Assembly: GCA_025355585.1 (NCBI GenBank)
Contig: JANXZJ010000086.1
Coordinates: 58,928 to 122,927 of the forward strand
Length of the DNA: 64,000 bases
Source: Mariniphaga sp.
GTDB taxonomy: Bacteria > Bacteroidota > Bacteroidia > Bacteroidales > Prolixibacteraceae
Direction of reading: 5' to 3'
Both the position numbers and the translations under genes were made by a program. The number at the start of each line of letters is the position of its first letter. The stretch's first letter is position 1. Of the stretch, positions 54,023 to 63,506 are shown piece by piece. Below the pieces are notes generated by a model, which saw nothing but the letters and a program-made list of their open reading frames with translations, was not told where the DNA came from and made no database searches.

Positions 54023-54502
54023 ATGGGCAAAATTACTTATATCTCTGCCGAAGGATTGAAAAAACTTAAAGCAGACCTTGACCAGATGATCAATGTCGAA
54101 AGGCCGGCGATATCCAAAAATATAGGCGAAGCTATAGAAAAAGGGGATATTTCGGAAAATGCGGAGTATGACGCAGCCAAAGATGCCCAGGGAATGCTCG
54201 AGGCCAAAATTTCTATGTTACAGGCTCAGTTGGCTGGTGCCCGGATTATCGACCAATCAAAGATTGAGACGGATGTTGTTCAGATAATGAACAAGGTTAC
54301 GATTAAAAACACGAAGAATAACTCCACAATGGCTTACACGATTGTTTCGGAACACGAAGCAGACCTGAAACAAGGAAAAATTAGTGTTAATACACCTATT
54401 GCACAAGGGCTTATGGGTAAGAAAATAGGTGATGCTGTTGAGATTAAAGTCCCTTCCGGAGTCATCCCATTTGAAATTATTAATATTGAACTTGGAATGT
54501 AA
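54023..54502 (+). CDS. greA: Transcription elongation factor GreA
   Basis: A 159-residue factor that rescues backtracked RNA polymerase by stimulating transcript cleavage. The coiled coil carries the tip GDISENAEYDAAKDAQG, where the acidic pair Asp-Glu is expected. The C-terminal globular domain has SVNTPIAQGLMGKKIGDAVEI. The frame is open back to 53939, but the ATG at 54023 (MGKITYISAEGLKKLK) gives the normal length, and the extra segment would translate the hairpin. A HIT-family gene follows after 21 nt. Confidence 0.95.
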   Translation: MGKITYISAEGLKKLKADLDQMINVERPAISKNIGEAIEKGDISENAEYDAAKDAQGMLEAKISMLQAQLAGARIIDQSKIETDVVQIMNKVTIKNTKNNSTMAYTIVSEHEADLKQGKISVNTPIAQGLMGKKIGDAVEIKVPSGVIPFEIINIELGM

Positions 54503-54523
54503 ATGACATAAATAGTGGGCATT

Positions 54524-54919
54524 ATGGCAAGTATTTTTTCAAAAATAGTAAACGGCGAAATCCCATGCTATAAAGTTGCAGAAGACGAGAACTATCTCGC
54601 CTTTTTAGATATTTTCCCGCTTGCAATTGGACATGTTCTGGTGATCCCGAAAGTTGAGATTGACTATTTATTTGACCTTAACGATCAGAAATATATAGGA
54701 TTAATGCTTTTCTCGAAACGAGTGGCGCTTGCACTTAAACAGACGATTCCCTGTAAAAAGGTGGGTGTAGCGGTGCTCGGGCTCGAAGTTCCTCATGCGC
54801 ATATTCATCTTGTCCCTTTGAATGATGAGCATGATATCAATTTTTCGAGACCTAAATTAAAACTTTCTGCTGAGGAGTTTAATGAAACTGCCACCAGAAT
54901 AGCCGGTAATTTTGTATAA
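54524..54919 (+). CDS. HIT-family nucleotide hydrolase
   Basis: A 131-residue histidine-triad protein of the HINT/Fhit-like type, which hydrolyses nucleotide phosphoramidates or dinucleotides. It begins ASIFSKIVNGEIPCYKV and contains the triad HAHIHLVPL near residue 95. The LAFLDIFPLAIGHVLVIPK segment forms the central sheet. I choose the ATG at 54524 over a GTG at 54515 because family members start at this point. It probably shares a transcript with greA and converges on ruvC, 30 nt away. Confidence 0.93.
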   Translation: MASIFSKIVNGEIPCYKVAEDENYLAFLDIFPLAIGHVLVIPKVEIDYLFDLNDQKYIGLMLFSKRVALALKQTIPCKKVGVAVLGLEVPHAHIHLVPLNDEHDINFSRPKLKLSAEEFNETATRIAGNFV

Positions 54920-54949
54920 AGGTCAGATATTGAGTTTTGAAAGTCAATA

Positions 54950-55501
54950 CTATTTCACCCGATCCGGATTTTGCCGGATAAATGCTTCCCAATTCTTACA
55001 TGAGCCGTCGCCTACAGGATTTTTCAACTGCAGAAAATGACATACAGCAGTTGCCAGACCATCCGTGGCATCAAGATCATTTGGCATAATTTCAAGATTA
55101 AACATTTGCTTCAGAAAATAGGCAACCTGCTCTTTGGTTGCAGAACCGTTTCCTGTTATTGCCAGTTTGATGCGCAGAGGGGCATATTCAAAAATCGGAA
55201 TACCTCTGTATAAAGATGCTGCCATCGCCACACCCTGGGCCCTTCCAAGTTTTAGCATCGATTGAACATTCTTCCCGAAAAATGGAGCTTCCAGTGCCGT
55301 TTCGTCGGGTTTGTACTCGTCTACCAGGTAAAGCGTACGATCAAAAATGTGACTGAGCTTTTGATAATGACCTGAGAATCCAGCTGTTTTAACAACCCCA
55401 AGTGTAACTATATGGGCCTTATTCTTAACGATTTTAAGAACTCCATATCCCATGATGTTCGATCCCGGGTCAATCCCAAGTATGGTTTTGTTTATTTCCA
55501 A
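54950..55501 (-). CDS. ruvC: Holliday junction resolvase RuvC
   Basis: A 183-residue endonuclease that cuts Holliday junctions. The acidic catalytic residues lie in LGIDPGSNIMGYG (Asp about 10), ALEAPFFGKNVQS (Glu about 71) and NDLDATDGLATAVCH (two Asp near 141-146). Length is normal with a short extra tail. A good promoter lies just upstream. ruvA and ruvB are not in the window. Confidence 0.95.
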   Translation of the reverse strand: MEINKTILGIDPGSNIMGYGVLKIVKNKAHIVTLGVVKTAGFSGHYQKLSHIFDRTLYLVDEYKPDETALEAPFFGKNVQSMLKLGRAQGVAMAASLYRGIPIFEYAPLRIKLAITGNGSATKEQVAYFLKQMFNLEIMPNDLDATDGLATAVCHFLQLKNPVGDGSCKNWEAFIRQNPDRVK

Positions 55502-55514
55502 CGTTTCTTTTTTT

Positions 55515-55545
55515 CAAACTTAGTTGAAATTAATTATAGCGCCAA
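55515..55545 (-). promoter_or_regulatory. Promoter for ruvC
   Basis: On the minus strand, TTG (55543-55545) is followed after 20 nt by TAAGTTTG (55515-55522), an exact TAnnTTTG box. It lies 13 nt before the start codon. Confidence 0.55.
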
Positions 55546-55642
55546 GTGATTTATTCAATGACCTGATAAAAATGTAAAATCATTACCAATATCCCTTTTT
55601 TCTGCTGCCATTTATTTCATTCACTGATTAATTGAGCTCCTG

Positions 55643-55951
55643 GTGTGTATTGTGAACCTCTCTGCGAATGCATTTATCCCTGCCAAAGAGGGGCCATCAG
55701 GTGGAATTTATGTTACGGGCGATCCGCGAAACCACATCTTCCACCCGAATCTTGTGAGCGGCGATATTGTTGAATATGAATTTCAGATCTTCAACCGCTG
55801 GGGAAACCTGTTCTTTCAATCGAACGAAGTTGAACGTGGCTGGGATGGTTATTTCAACGGGAAACTTTGTCCGCAGGATGTTTATGTATGGAAGATCAGG
55901 TGCAAATTTGCAAATGGAGAACAAGTTACGAAAGTGGTGACGTTACGTTGA
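55643..55951 (+). pseudogene. Remnant C-terminal T9SS sorting domain of a lost surface protein
   Basis: A frame of about 102 codons begins at a GTG without a signal peptide. Its whole length matches the end of gliding-motility/T9SS cargo proteins: NAFIPAKEGPSGGIY, IFHPNL, YEFQIFNRWGNLFFQS, GWDGYFNGKLCPQDVYVWK and final VVTLR. A sorting domain alone cannot be exported, so this is most likely the tail of a deleted cargo gene. It belongs to the DVYVWK subtype, different from the two adhesins at 15-30 kb. Degenerate tandem repeats follow directly. Confidence 0.75.
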
Positions 55952-55972
55952 TTCAATAATTGGTTTATCAAA

Positions 55973-56141
55973 AACGATTGTTTTCTCTCCGGCTGACCCT
56001 CGGCTGAGTCCAAAAAATTGATTTCTCTTCAGATTACCCCTACGTTGGGTCAAAATGATTAAATTCTAATCAGATTACCCCTAAGCTGAGTTCAAAACAA
56101 TTGATTTCTCTCCGGCTTACCCCTAAGCTGAATCAACAATA
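55973..56141. repeat. Four degenerate tandem repeats of about 41 bp
   Basis: Copies begin near 55977, 56017, 56058 and 56100 and share a pattern like ATTGATTTCTCTCC..TTACCCCTAAGCTGA. The period of 40-42 bp is not a multiple of three, so this is not a coding repeat. It fills most of the gap between the remnant sorting domain and the PLP-enzyme gene. Confidence 0.7.
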
Positions 56142-56182
56142 ATCATTTTTAAATAACTGAAGATGATAGTGTGCGTTTTTTT

Positions 56183-57127
56183 TCAGAACGGAAGATTTCC
56201 AAGGTCAACGTTTCCACCAGAAAGAATGATTCCGATGCGCTGATTGCTGAAAGCTTCCTTGTTTTCAAGCAGCGCAGCCAATGGAACAGATGAAGAAGGT
56301 TCGATGATCAGCTTCATCCTTTCCCAAACGAGGCGCATCGCTTTTACAATCGATTCTTCAGAAACAGTAATGATATCATCAACGTTTTGGCTGATAATGT
56401 CAAAATTAATTTCCCCCAATGAAGTAAGCAGACCGTCGGCGATCGTTTTTGGATGAACTGAAGGAATGATATATCCCGCTTTAAAGGATCGGAAGGCATC
56501 GTCAGCACCTGATGGCTCCGCGGCAATTACTTTGGTTGAAGGTGAAAGCGCTTTTACCGATAGTGCTGTTCCGGAAAGCAATCCGCCGCCACCAACGGGG
56601 CACATCACAAGATCGAGATGTGGTACCGACGCAAGGAGTTCTTTGGCAGCTGTTCCCTGACCGGCAATTACTTTAAAATTATTGTAAGGATGAATGATCT
56701 CAATGCCTGTGTTTTGGGCGATCATGTGCAAGGTTGTTTCCCTGGCCTGCAAGGTTGGCTCACAAAAGGTGATGATACCGCCATATCCGGCAACCGCTTT
56801 TTTCTTTATTTCGGGAGAATTAGATGGCATTACAATCTGAGCCTGAATTCCTCTCATCCGGGCAGCCAATGCCAGTGCGGCGGCATGATTCCCGGATGAA
56901 TGTGTTCCGACTCCGCGCGCAGCCTGTTCATCAGTCAGTGAAAACACAGCGTTACAGGCTCCACGAAATTTAAATGCACCGGTCTTCTGAAGATTTTCGC
57001 ACTTGAAAAAGATTTCTGCGCCGGTAATCTGGTTAATGGCAGTACTGGACAGAACAGGTGTGCAGTGAATAAAACTTCTGATCAATTGATGCGCATCAAT
57101 GATATCTTCAAAAACAGGTATTTTCAT
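56183..57127 (-). CDS. PLP-dependent threonine/serine dehydratase or serine racemase family enzyme
   Basis: A 314-residue fold-type II PLP enzyme. The lysine that binds PLP is in KTGAFKFRGACNAV (about 51). SSGNHAAALALAA is the phosphate-binding loop region and GGGGLLSG (about 178-185) holds the cofactor phosphate. It lacks the C-terminal ACT-like regulatory domain of biosynthetic IlvA, so it is the short catabolic or racemase type. Substrate (threonine, serine or D/L-serine) cannot be decided from sequence. It is 9 nt downstream of the CarboxypepD-like gene. Confidence 0.9.
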   Translation of the reverse strand: MKIPVFEDIIDAHQLIRSFIHCTPVLSSTAINQITGAEIFFKCENLQKTGAFKFRGACNAVFSLTDEQAARGVGTHSSGNHAAALALAARMRGIQAQIVMPSNSPEIKKKAVAGYGGIITFCEPTLQARETTLHMIAQNTGIEIIHPYNNFKVIAGQGTAAKELLASVPHLDLVMCPVGGGGLLSGTALSVKALSPSTKVIAAEPSGADDAFRSFKAGYIIPSVHPKTIADGLLTSLGEINFDIISQNVDDIITVSEESIVKAMRLVWERMKLIIEPSSSVPLAALLENKEAFSNQRIGIILSGGNVDLGNLPF

Positions 57128-57136
57128 TTTGTGCAG

Positions 57137-57907
57137 TTATTTACCAGTGGGTTTCTTCGCTACATATTCTGTCATCAGCTCCCGGATGCGCTTTTCGACA
57201 TCGTAACTATTGGCATTGACTGGTAATCCGTTAAATGCATTACAGTACAACTGGAAATCCTCTAAAGCGGTGCCGGTCAACCCCGAAATTCGTTGAATGA
57301 CCTCTTTGGAGTAAACCAAAGAAAGAATCTGCCAGTCGCGTTCTGAACGGATCGCTGCAAGCGTGGCCCGTTTTTCTTTCTCGCTCTTGCTGAGATGATA
57401 TGACAGGTATGAAAAAGGTCTGAAGATGGCGGTGAGCGCTGATGGTTTTGATGCAAAATAATCGCTTCTTAATTCAACGGGTACTGCTACCGACTTTCCG
57501 ACCGGAATTCCGGCCATATTGACTTTGGGACCAGTGCCTTGCACCTCCACCTCTCCCAGAAGTACCCTTACCGGCGACAGCATGATTTTGGTTATATCAT
57601 TTCCGGTGCCGATAATTTCGCGTACCGGAACTCTTTTATCTTTATAACTTAGCGATTTAAAGGTAAGCGTATCTGAAGGATCGGCCTGTATCGAAAAATT
57701 CCCAAGTGCATCAGCCATTGTGCCACCGCGAACCCTCATATTGAGAATCTGCGCGTATCCGACACCCTCCTTCGTAATGGCATTTATCAATTGCCCTTTA
57801 ACGTTGATCATGTCTTCGGCGAAATACAGCTGACAATGTGCTTTGATCTGAATTCCGAAAGAGAAAATCAGACTTATTGCAGCGATTTTAAAGAATTTTA
57901 ATGACAT
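57137..57907 (-). CDS. Secreted protein with carboxypeptidase-regulatory-like domain
   Basis: About 256 residues from the ATG at 57907, which gives a clean signal peptide (SLKFFKIAAISLIFSFGIQI, then KAHCQ); an upstream ATG at 57955 would add 16 residues ahead of it. The mature N-terminus is a CarboxypepD regulatory-like beta-sandwich (INVKGQLINAITKEGVGYAQ .. GNFSIQADPSDTLTFKS). The C-terminal half is helical (LSYHLSKSEKEKRATLAAIR) and not recognised. Proteins of this shape are common in the Bacteroidetes envelope, with no known activity. It is followed after 9 nt by the dehydratase gene. Confidence 0.78.
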   Translation of the reverse strand: MSLKFFKIAAISLIFSFGIQIKAHCQLYFAEDMINVKGQLINAITKEGVGYAQILNMRVRGGTMADALGNFSIQADPSDTLTFKSLSYKDKRVPVREIIGTGNDITKIMLSPVRVLLGEVEVQGTGPKVNMAGIPVGKSVAVPVELRSDYFASKPSALTAIFRPFSYLSYHLSKSEKEKRATLAAIRSERDWQILSLVYSKEVIQRISGLTGTALEDFQLYCNAFNGLPVNANSYDVEKRIRELMTEYVAKKPTGK

Positions 57908-58016
57908 TTTAGGAGCTTTGAATGATTTAAAACGAAGGGAATGAATGTCAGACAATTTGAATTCAATCCGTGTGTTCTAACTGTGTTTAAGATGCAAATT
58001 TTCCGGCATTGGTTGT

Positions 58017-59249
58017 TTAATAAGTCAGATTTTTGATTCTATCCATCGCTTTAACAACGTTTTCACGATCGGCAAAAGCCGAGAAACGGAAATAACCCTC
58101 ACCCGAAGGGCCGAAACCCGATCCCGGCGTACCAACTACGTTTGCGTCGTCGAGTAGTTTATCGAAAAATTTCCATGAAGTAAGATTGTTCTTCGTCTTC
58201 ACCCAAACATAGGGTGCGTTAACCCCGCCAAAAACGGTATAACCTAAAGCTGAAAGACTTTCTCTGATAATTCTCGCATTTTCAAGATAATAGGCAATGA
58301 GTCCTTTTACCTCTTTCTTACCCTGTTCCGAATAAATTGCTGCTGCTGCTTTTTGTACGGGATACGACACGCCATTGAATTTAGTCGTATGTCTGCGCAT
58401 CCAGAGCGGCTTTACGGCAACGGGATTTCCTTTGCTGTCGTAAGCAAACAGTTCATTTGGAATGACTGTAAATGCACAACGGGTTCCAGTGAAACCGGCT
58501 GTTTTTGAAAAGCTTCGGAATTCGATTGCAACACTTTTTGCTCCTTCGATTTCGAAAATAGAATGAGGAATTGTGTCTTCGGTAATATACGCTTCATAGG
58601 CAGCATCATAAAGGATGATGCTCTTGTTTTTGATGGCATAATCGACCCATTGCTTTAACACCTCTTTCGTGGCAACGGTGCCTGTGGGATTGTTGGGAAA
58701 GCACAGGAAAATCAGATCGGGTCTTGAAGAAGGCAGTTCCGGAATAAAACCATTCGCTTCGTTGCATGGCATATATACAATGTTGTCGAAATATCCGTTT
58801 GACTGACAAACACCTGTTTTGCCCGACATCACAGTTGTGTCGGCGTAAACCGGGTACACCGGGTCGCAGATAGCAATAATATTGTCGTTGCCGAATATTT
58901 CCTGGATGTTTCCTGTATCACATTTCGAACCATCGGACACGAAAATTTCGTCAGCAGAGATATTTACGCCCCGAAGTTTATAATCATTTTCGGCAATGGC
59001 CTCGCGGAGAAAGTCGTAACCCTGCTCCGGACCGTAACCTTTAAAGGTGTTTTTGTGTCCCATCTCTTCAACTCCTTCGTGAAAGGCTTTGAGAATGGCC
59101 GGTGTAAGTGGCTGCGTCACATCGCCGATTCCCATCCTGATGATATCCTTACCGGGGTTTGCCGCTGCAAATTCTCTTACTCTTCTGCCAATTTCGGGAA
59201 ATAAGTATCCTGCTTTTAATTTCAGGTAGTTTTCGTTTATGAATGCCAT
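58017..59249 (-). CDS. dapL: LL-diaminopimelate aminotransferase DapL
   Basis: A 410-residue fold-type I aminotransferase that converts tetrahydrodipicolinate directly to LL-diaminopimelate, a short route to lysine and peptidoglycan. It begins [20 protein letters not shown], a start typical of DapL. PLP-site motifs are [21 protein letters not shown] and [15 protein letters not shown] (Lys about 250). [15 protein letters not shown] closes the active site. It is divergent from the aspartate kinase gene, and both belong to the same pathway. Confidence 0.96.
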   Translation of the reverse strand: MAFINENYLKLKAGYLFPEIGRRVREFAAANPGKDIIRMGIGDVTQPLTPAILKAFHEGVEEMGHKNTFKGYGPEQGYDFLREAIAENDYKLRGVNISADEIFVSDGSKCDTGNIQEIFGNDNIIAICDPVYPVYADTTVMSGKTGVCQSNGYFDNIVYMPCNEANGFIPELPSSRPDLIFLCFPNNPTGTVATKEVLKQWVDYAIKNKSIILYDAAYEAYITEDTIPHSIFEIEGAKSVAIEFRSFSKTAGFTGTRCAFTVIPNELFAYDSKGNPVAVKPLWMRRHTTKFNGVSYPVQKAAAAIYSEQGKKEVKGLIAYYLENARIIRESLSALGYTVFGGVNAPYVWVKTKNNLTSWKFFDKLLDDANVVGTPGSGFGPSGEGYFRFSAFADRENVVKAMDRIKNLTY

Positions 59250-59303
59250 ATAATTAATTGTAATATAGTTATTTGAGTTTCAATAATTATCTTTTAAAGT
59301 CAA

Positions 59304-59311
59304 CAAAGATA
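59304..59311 (-). promoter_or_regulatory. -7 box for dapL
   Basis: On the minus strand this reads TATCTTTG, an exact TAnnTTTG match 54 nt before the dapL start. No -33 element at the normal distance. Confidence 0.4.
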
Positions 59312-59505
59312 CGAAATATATTTTTGGGTTTTCCGGGTTGCAACTGAACAGCGTTTTGATATGTTCGGTCAATTATCAGAATGATATTGTATCCAATATT
59401 GATAAAACTTCCTGATTTTTATTCTGGCTTCATGAATTTCTCACTTGCTTTTAATAGTTTTAGCATTTTAAACCTGATCTTATTCGAATTTATAAATCAT
59501 TATAA

Positions 59506-60780
59506 ATGAAGGTATTTAAATTTGGTGGCGCTTCTGTAAAAGATGCAGAAGGAGTCAGAAACCTGGCCTCAATTGTGCAACGCTATCCCGACGACCTGGT
59601 CATTGTAGTATCGGCAATGGGAAAAACGACCAACGCACTTGAATTATTAACGAAGAATTACTTTAACGGGAACGCTGAAGGGAGATTACAGAACCTGATC
59701 ACTTTAAAAGATTTTCATTTTGGGATCGTTGAAAAGCTCTTTGGTGAATTCTCAGGTGATACCAATCATGAGATTACCTCTGCTTTTAAAATGCTTGAAA
59801 AGCGGTTGAAGCATGCTCCTTCGCTTGATTATGATTTTGAATACGATCAGATTGTTTCATTTGGTGAGCTGCTTTCCACAAAAATTACAAGCGCCTACCT
59901 TAATTATATAGGCATCATCAATAAATGGATGGATATCCGGCACTGTTTGAGAACCGATGCCACCTGGCGCGAAGGGAATATCGACTGGGAATTGTCTTCG
60001 GAATTATTTCAGACACAATTTAACTTTGCTGAAAACCGCGTTTATGTCACGCAGGGATTTATCGGGGCTACAGTTACCGATCAAACCACGACTTTAGGGC
60101 GCGAAGGATCCGACTTTACTGCTGCCATCATCGCGAATATTCTGAATTCCGAGAGTGTAACAATATGGAAGGATGTTCCTGGCATTATGAATGCCGATCC
60201 CAATAAATTCGAAGCCACACAAAAACTGGATATGCTTTCGTACCGCGAAGCGGTTGAAATGACTTACTATGGTGCTAAAGTGATTCACCCTAAGACGATG
60301 AAGCCATTGGTCGAGAAGAATATACCGCTTTATGTGCGATCATTTATGGAGCCTGAAGAACAGGGTTCGGTGATTTGCAGTATCGATCATGTGATGAACT
60401 ATGTTCCGGTTTTCATTGTAAAAGAAGATCTTATATTGATTACGATCTCGCCCCTCGATTTTTCGTTTATGGCGGAAGAGAGCATGAGTGAAATATACAA
60501 GCTTTTTGCACAATACCGGATGAAGGTGAACCTGGTACAGCAGTCAGCAATGAATTTTTCGGTGGCGATTGACAGGCCGGAAAGGGGATTTGATAAAATT
60601 ATTGCCGATTTGAAGAAGAAATTCCTTGTTCGTTACAATGAAGGTCTTGAATTGCTTACGATCAGATACTATAATGAGGATGTTATCCAAAAGATGACAA
60701 AGGACAGGTCTGTTTTTGTGGCACAAAGAACAAGGACAACGGCCCGGTTTTTAATTAAATCAGTTGAAGTACTTACCTGA
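59506..60780 (+). CDS. Aspartate kinase (monofunctional)
   Basis: A 424-residue enzyme that phosphorylates aspartate, the entry step for lysine, threonine and methionine. Kinase motifs are the start MKVFKFGGASVKDAEGV, VVSAMGKTTNALELL and TTLGREGSDFTAAIIAN. MTYYGAKVIHPKTMKPL ends the catalytic domain. A C-terminal region of about 130 residues (PVFIVKEDLILITISPLDFS onwards) looks like ACT-type regulation, so feedback inhibition is plausible. No homoserine dehydrogenase is fused. It is divergent from dapL, with a 256-nt gap, and overlaps the convergent lipoprotein gene by 8 bp. Confidence 0.93.
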   Translation: MKVFKFGGASVKDAEGVRNLASIVQRYPDDLVIVVSAMGKTTNALELLTKNYFNGNAEGRLQNLITLKDFHFGIVEKLFGEFSGDTNHEITSAFKMLEKRLKHAPSLDYDFEYDQIVSFGELLSTKITSAYLNYIGIINKWMDIRHCLRTDATWREGNIDWELSSELFQTQFNFAENRVYVTQGFIGATVTDQTTTLGREGSDFTAAIIANILNSESVTIWKDVPGIMNADPNKFEATQKLDMLSYREAVEMTYYGAKVIHPKTMKPLVEKNIPLYVRSFMEPEEQGSVICSIDHVMNYVPVFIVKEDLILITISPLDFSFMAEESMSEIYKLFAQYRMKVNLVQQSAMNFSVAIDRPERGFDKIIADLKKKFLVRYNEGLELLTIRYYNEDVIQKMTKDRSVFVAQRTRTTARFLIKSVEVLT

Positions 60781-61282
60781 ATTTAAGTTTGAAAATTGGT
60801 TTCTGGCCTCTTGATTTTCCCTCGTTATCGAAAACTTCGTAGGCGACGGTCATCGAGATCACTTGTTTTCGGATTTCATTCTTTTCATCATCCCAGATCC
60901 ATTCCTCATCGAATTGGATCTTACTGATATTCTTGCGCGAAAACACGTTGTCTGTTTCCATTTTCCTAATCTGCTCCGGAGTGATTTTCTCGCCCGTAAA
61001 ATAGTCGTATGGGGTGATCTTCCCATCTAATACCGAGGTAAATACTTTATCAACTAACTTTTTGCGGTTAAAATTTGACAAGCATTCATCTCCCCACGAA
61101 TCGGTCGAATCGCGGTTAATTACATAGGTATCGTAAATGATTTTTCCAAATGATTCGCCTGATGACGAATTATCCCTGCCGGGGTTGTTACAGGCCTCGA
61201 CAAGGATAATGGTCAACAGCAGAATACATCGGCTAAGAATGGTTCCGGTTAAAAGCGAGTCTTTCTCCCTTAATCCCTTCAT
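60773..61282 (-). CDS. GldN/PorN-like lipoprotein (putative)
   Basis: A 169-residue protein with a lipobox LVEAC after a hydrophobic segment (CILLLTIILVEAC). The mature part has a layout that reminds me of GldN/PorN, the periplasmic ring protein of T9SS: KKLVDKVFTSVLDGKITPYD, then LTP-like KITPEQIRKM, then IQFDEEWIWDDEKNEIRKQV and a final GQKPIFKLKF where GldN has a PLFWVYFP-type end. It is much shorter than GldN and alone, with no gldKLM nearby. Its start at 61282 overlaps pyrC by 50 bp, so translational coupling is likely. Assignment is tentative. Confidence 0.6.
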   Translation of the reverse strand: MKGLREKDSLLTGTILSRCILLLTIILVEACNNPGRDNSSSGESFGKIIYDTYVINRDSTDSWGDECLSNFNRKKLVDKVFTSVLDGKITPYDYFTGEKITPEQIRKMETDNVFSRKNISKIQFDEEWIWDDEKNEIRKQVISMTVAYEVFDNEGKSRGQKPIFKLKFR

Positions 61283-62603
61283 GAAAGGTTCCTTTTGAAT
61301 TTGGATTATTGTTTTCGTAAACGAGGTTTCCGTTTACAAAAGTCTGACTTACAAAGTAGTAAAATGATTCACCTTCGAAGGGAGACCATCCGCATTTTGA
61401 AAGGATGTTCTCTTTCGAAACCGTCCATCGTACAGCGTCAACAAGTACAAGATCTGCTTTATACCCTTTACGAATATACCCGCGCTTCTCAATTCCGAAC
61501 AAATCAGCCGGAGCATGGCACATCTTTTCGACTACTTTTTCCATTGATATTTTGCCTTTACGGCTCATTTCAAGCATTGCAACAAGCGAGTGCTGTACAA
61601 GCGGTCCACCAGATGGAGATTTGAAGTAAGTCTGATCTTTCTCTTCGAGCGTATGAGGTGCGTGATCGGTTGCAATCACATCAATGCGGTTTTCATTAAC
61701 TCCTTTAATTAATGCCAGGCGGTCATTTGCCGATTTGATGGAAGGATTCCATTTAATATGGGAACCAAGTTTTTCGTAATTTGATTCAGTAAACCACAAG
61801 TGGTGAACGCAAACTTCGTTGGTTATTTTTTTGTTTTTGACGGGACCTGCATCAAATAAAGCAATTTCTCCTGCTGTCGAAAGATGCAAAACATGCAACC
61901 TTGTACCGAATTTTTTAGCAAGCTCCACTGCTTTTGAAGTAGATTTAAAACAGGCATTGGTGTCTCTGATTTTCGAATGTTCGCTCATAGGCACCTCTTC
62001 ACCAAATTTTTCACGCGCTGTTGCAATGTTTGTCTGAATGATTTGTTCATCTTCGCAATGCGTTGCAATCAGCATTTTTGATTTTGAGAATAGTGCAGAA
62101 AGCGTTTCCGGATTATCAACCAGCATATTACCTGTCGAGGATCCCATAAAGACTTTTACGCCGCAAACTTTCGTCGGATCAGTTTTTAACAGCTCTTCGA
62201 GGTTATCATTGGTTGCACCTATGTAAAAGGAGTAATTGGCAAGTGATACTTCAGACGCACGGTGGTATTTTTGTTCGAGTAATTCCTGGGTAACCGCTTG
62301 TGGTATTGTGTTGGGCATCTCCATAAATGAAGTAATACCTCCGGAAACAGCTGCTTTTGATTCCGATTCAATGTCTCCTTTGTGAGTGAGTCCTGGCTCC
62401 CGGAAGTGAACCTGGTCATCTATGATCCCTGGCAGAAGAAATTTGCCGGCAGCATCAATCACATCGGCTTGTGCCAGAATGTTGGCTGGGACTTGCTCCC
62501 TGAATATTTTTTCAATGATGCCGTTACGAATAAGGATGCTGGTGTCTCTCAGGATTTTACCTTCATTTACAACTCTTGCGTCTTTGATGACGATGTCTCT
62601 CAT
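61233..62603 (-). CDS. pyrC: Dihydroorotase
   Basis: A 456-residue amidohydrolase that closes carbamoyl aspartate to dihydroorotate in pyrimidine synthesis. The metal site motifs are LPGIIDDQVHFREPGLTHKG (about 56-75, with DDQVHFRE), KVFMGSSTG, IATHCEDE, LHVLHLSTAGE and VIATDHAPHTLEEK. Length matches the class I type common in Bacteroidetes. The 3' end overlaps the start of the GldN-like lipoprotein gene. A glycosyltransferase gene lies 138 nt upstream on the same strand. Confidence 0.95.
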   Translation of the reverse strand: MRDIVIKDARVVNEGKILRDTSILIRNGIIEKIFREQVPANILAQADVIDAAGKFLLPGIIDDQVHFREPGLTHKGDIESESKAAVSGGITSFMEMPNTIPQAVTQELLEQKYHRASEVSLANYSFYIGATNDNLEELLKTDPTKVCGVKVFMGSSTGNMLVDNPETLSALFSKSKMLIATHCEDEQIIQTNIATAREKFGEEVPMSEHSKIRDTNACFKSTSKAVELAKKFGTRLHVLHLSTAGEIALFDAGPVKNKKITNEVCVHHLWFTESNYEKLGSHIKWNPSIKSANDRLALIKGVNENRIDVIATDHAPHTLEEKDQTYFKSPSGGPLVQHSLVAMLEMSRKGKISMEKVVEKMCHAPADLFGIEKRGYIRKGYKADLVLVDAVRWTVSKENILSKCGWSPFEGESFYYFVSQTFVNGNLVYENNNPNSKGTFHEGIKGERLAFNRNHS

Positions 62604-62741
62604 GATTGATTAAAAATTGTTTAGCATTAATAGTTTATAGTGCAGGCTGCCCTTTGGGAAGTGAAATTAAATAAAAATATCGAATCATTCTGACTTTACC
62701 GGATTTTTTGTTTCAAAAAGGGATTCGTGCCGACATGTGTT

Positions 62742-63506
62742 TTACTTTAATTTAGAATCGGTTTCGTTGGCCGCTTGCCTTTTGTAAGATCTAAACCAGC
62801 TGGCTATTTTCATCTTAATGACTCCTTTGAACGCTTCTCCAAATATCCCGCCACTCATTTTGGAGGTTCCTTCTTTTCTGTCGGTAAAAATAATAGGCAC
62901 TTCTATGATCGTAAATCCATGTTTCCATGTTTTGAATTTCATCTCAATCTGAAATCCATATCCTTTCATTTTTATCTTCCCTATTTCAATGGTTTCGAGA
63001 ACTATACGACGGTAACATTTGAAACCGGCAGTGGTATCCATGATCGGCATTCCTGTAACTTTACGTACATAAACCGATGCAAAATAGGACATCAGGACTC
63101 GTTTTAGCGGCCAGTTAATGACATTGATGCCTGATTTATAGCGCGATCCAATTGCAAGATCAGCCCCTTGATTATGGCAGGCATCATATAGTTTCAAAAG
63201 ATCGTTCGGGTCGTGCGAGAAATCGGCATCCATTTCGAAGATGTATTCATAATGGTGTTCCAGTGCCCAATTGAATCCTGCGATATAAGCGGTCCCAAGA
63301 CCCAACTTGCCGGTTCGTTCTATTAAAAACAGTCTGGTCTGAAATTCTATGGACAGTTCCTTGACTATTGATGCGGTTCCATCGGGAGAGTTGTCATCTA
63401 TTATAAGGATGTCGAAGTCTCCTTCGAGAGAGATGACTTTCCGGATGATCCGTTCGATATTCTCTTTTTCGTTGTAGGTAGGAATGATTACGATGCGATC
63501 GGACAC
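62742..63506 (-). CDS. Polyprenyl/dolichol-phosphate mannose synthase-like GT2 glycosyltransferase
   Basis: About 254 residues from a GTG at 63506 (reads MSDRIVIIPTYNEKENIERI). An open frame goes on to 63647, but that extra 47-residue stretch is polar and not family-like. It has GT2 motifs LIIDDNSPDGTASIVK and EMDADFSHDPNDLL, followed by IGSRYKSG, TTAGFKCYRR and KGYGFQIEMKFK. There are no membrane helices after the catalytic domain, as in the short soluble type. It should transfer mannose from GDP-mannose to a polyprenyl phosphate for envelope glycan or protein O-glycosylation; the latter use is inference. Confidence 0.92.
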   Translation of the reverse strand: MSDRIVIIPTYNEKENIERIIRKVISLEGDFDILIIDDNSPDGTASIVKELSIEFQTRLFLIERTGKLGLGTAYIAGFNWALEHHYEYIFEMDADFSHDPNDLLKLYDACHNQGADLAIGSRYKSGINVINWPLKRVLMSYFASVYVRKVTGMPIMDTTAGFKCYRRIVLETIEIGKIKMKGYGFQIEMKFKTWKHGFTIIEVPIIFTDRKEGTSKMSGGIFGEAFKGVIKMKIASWFRSYKRQAANETDSKLK

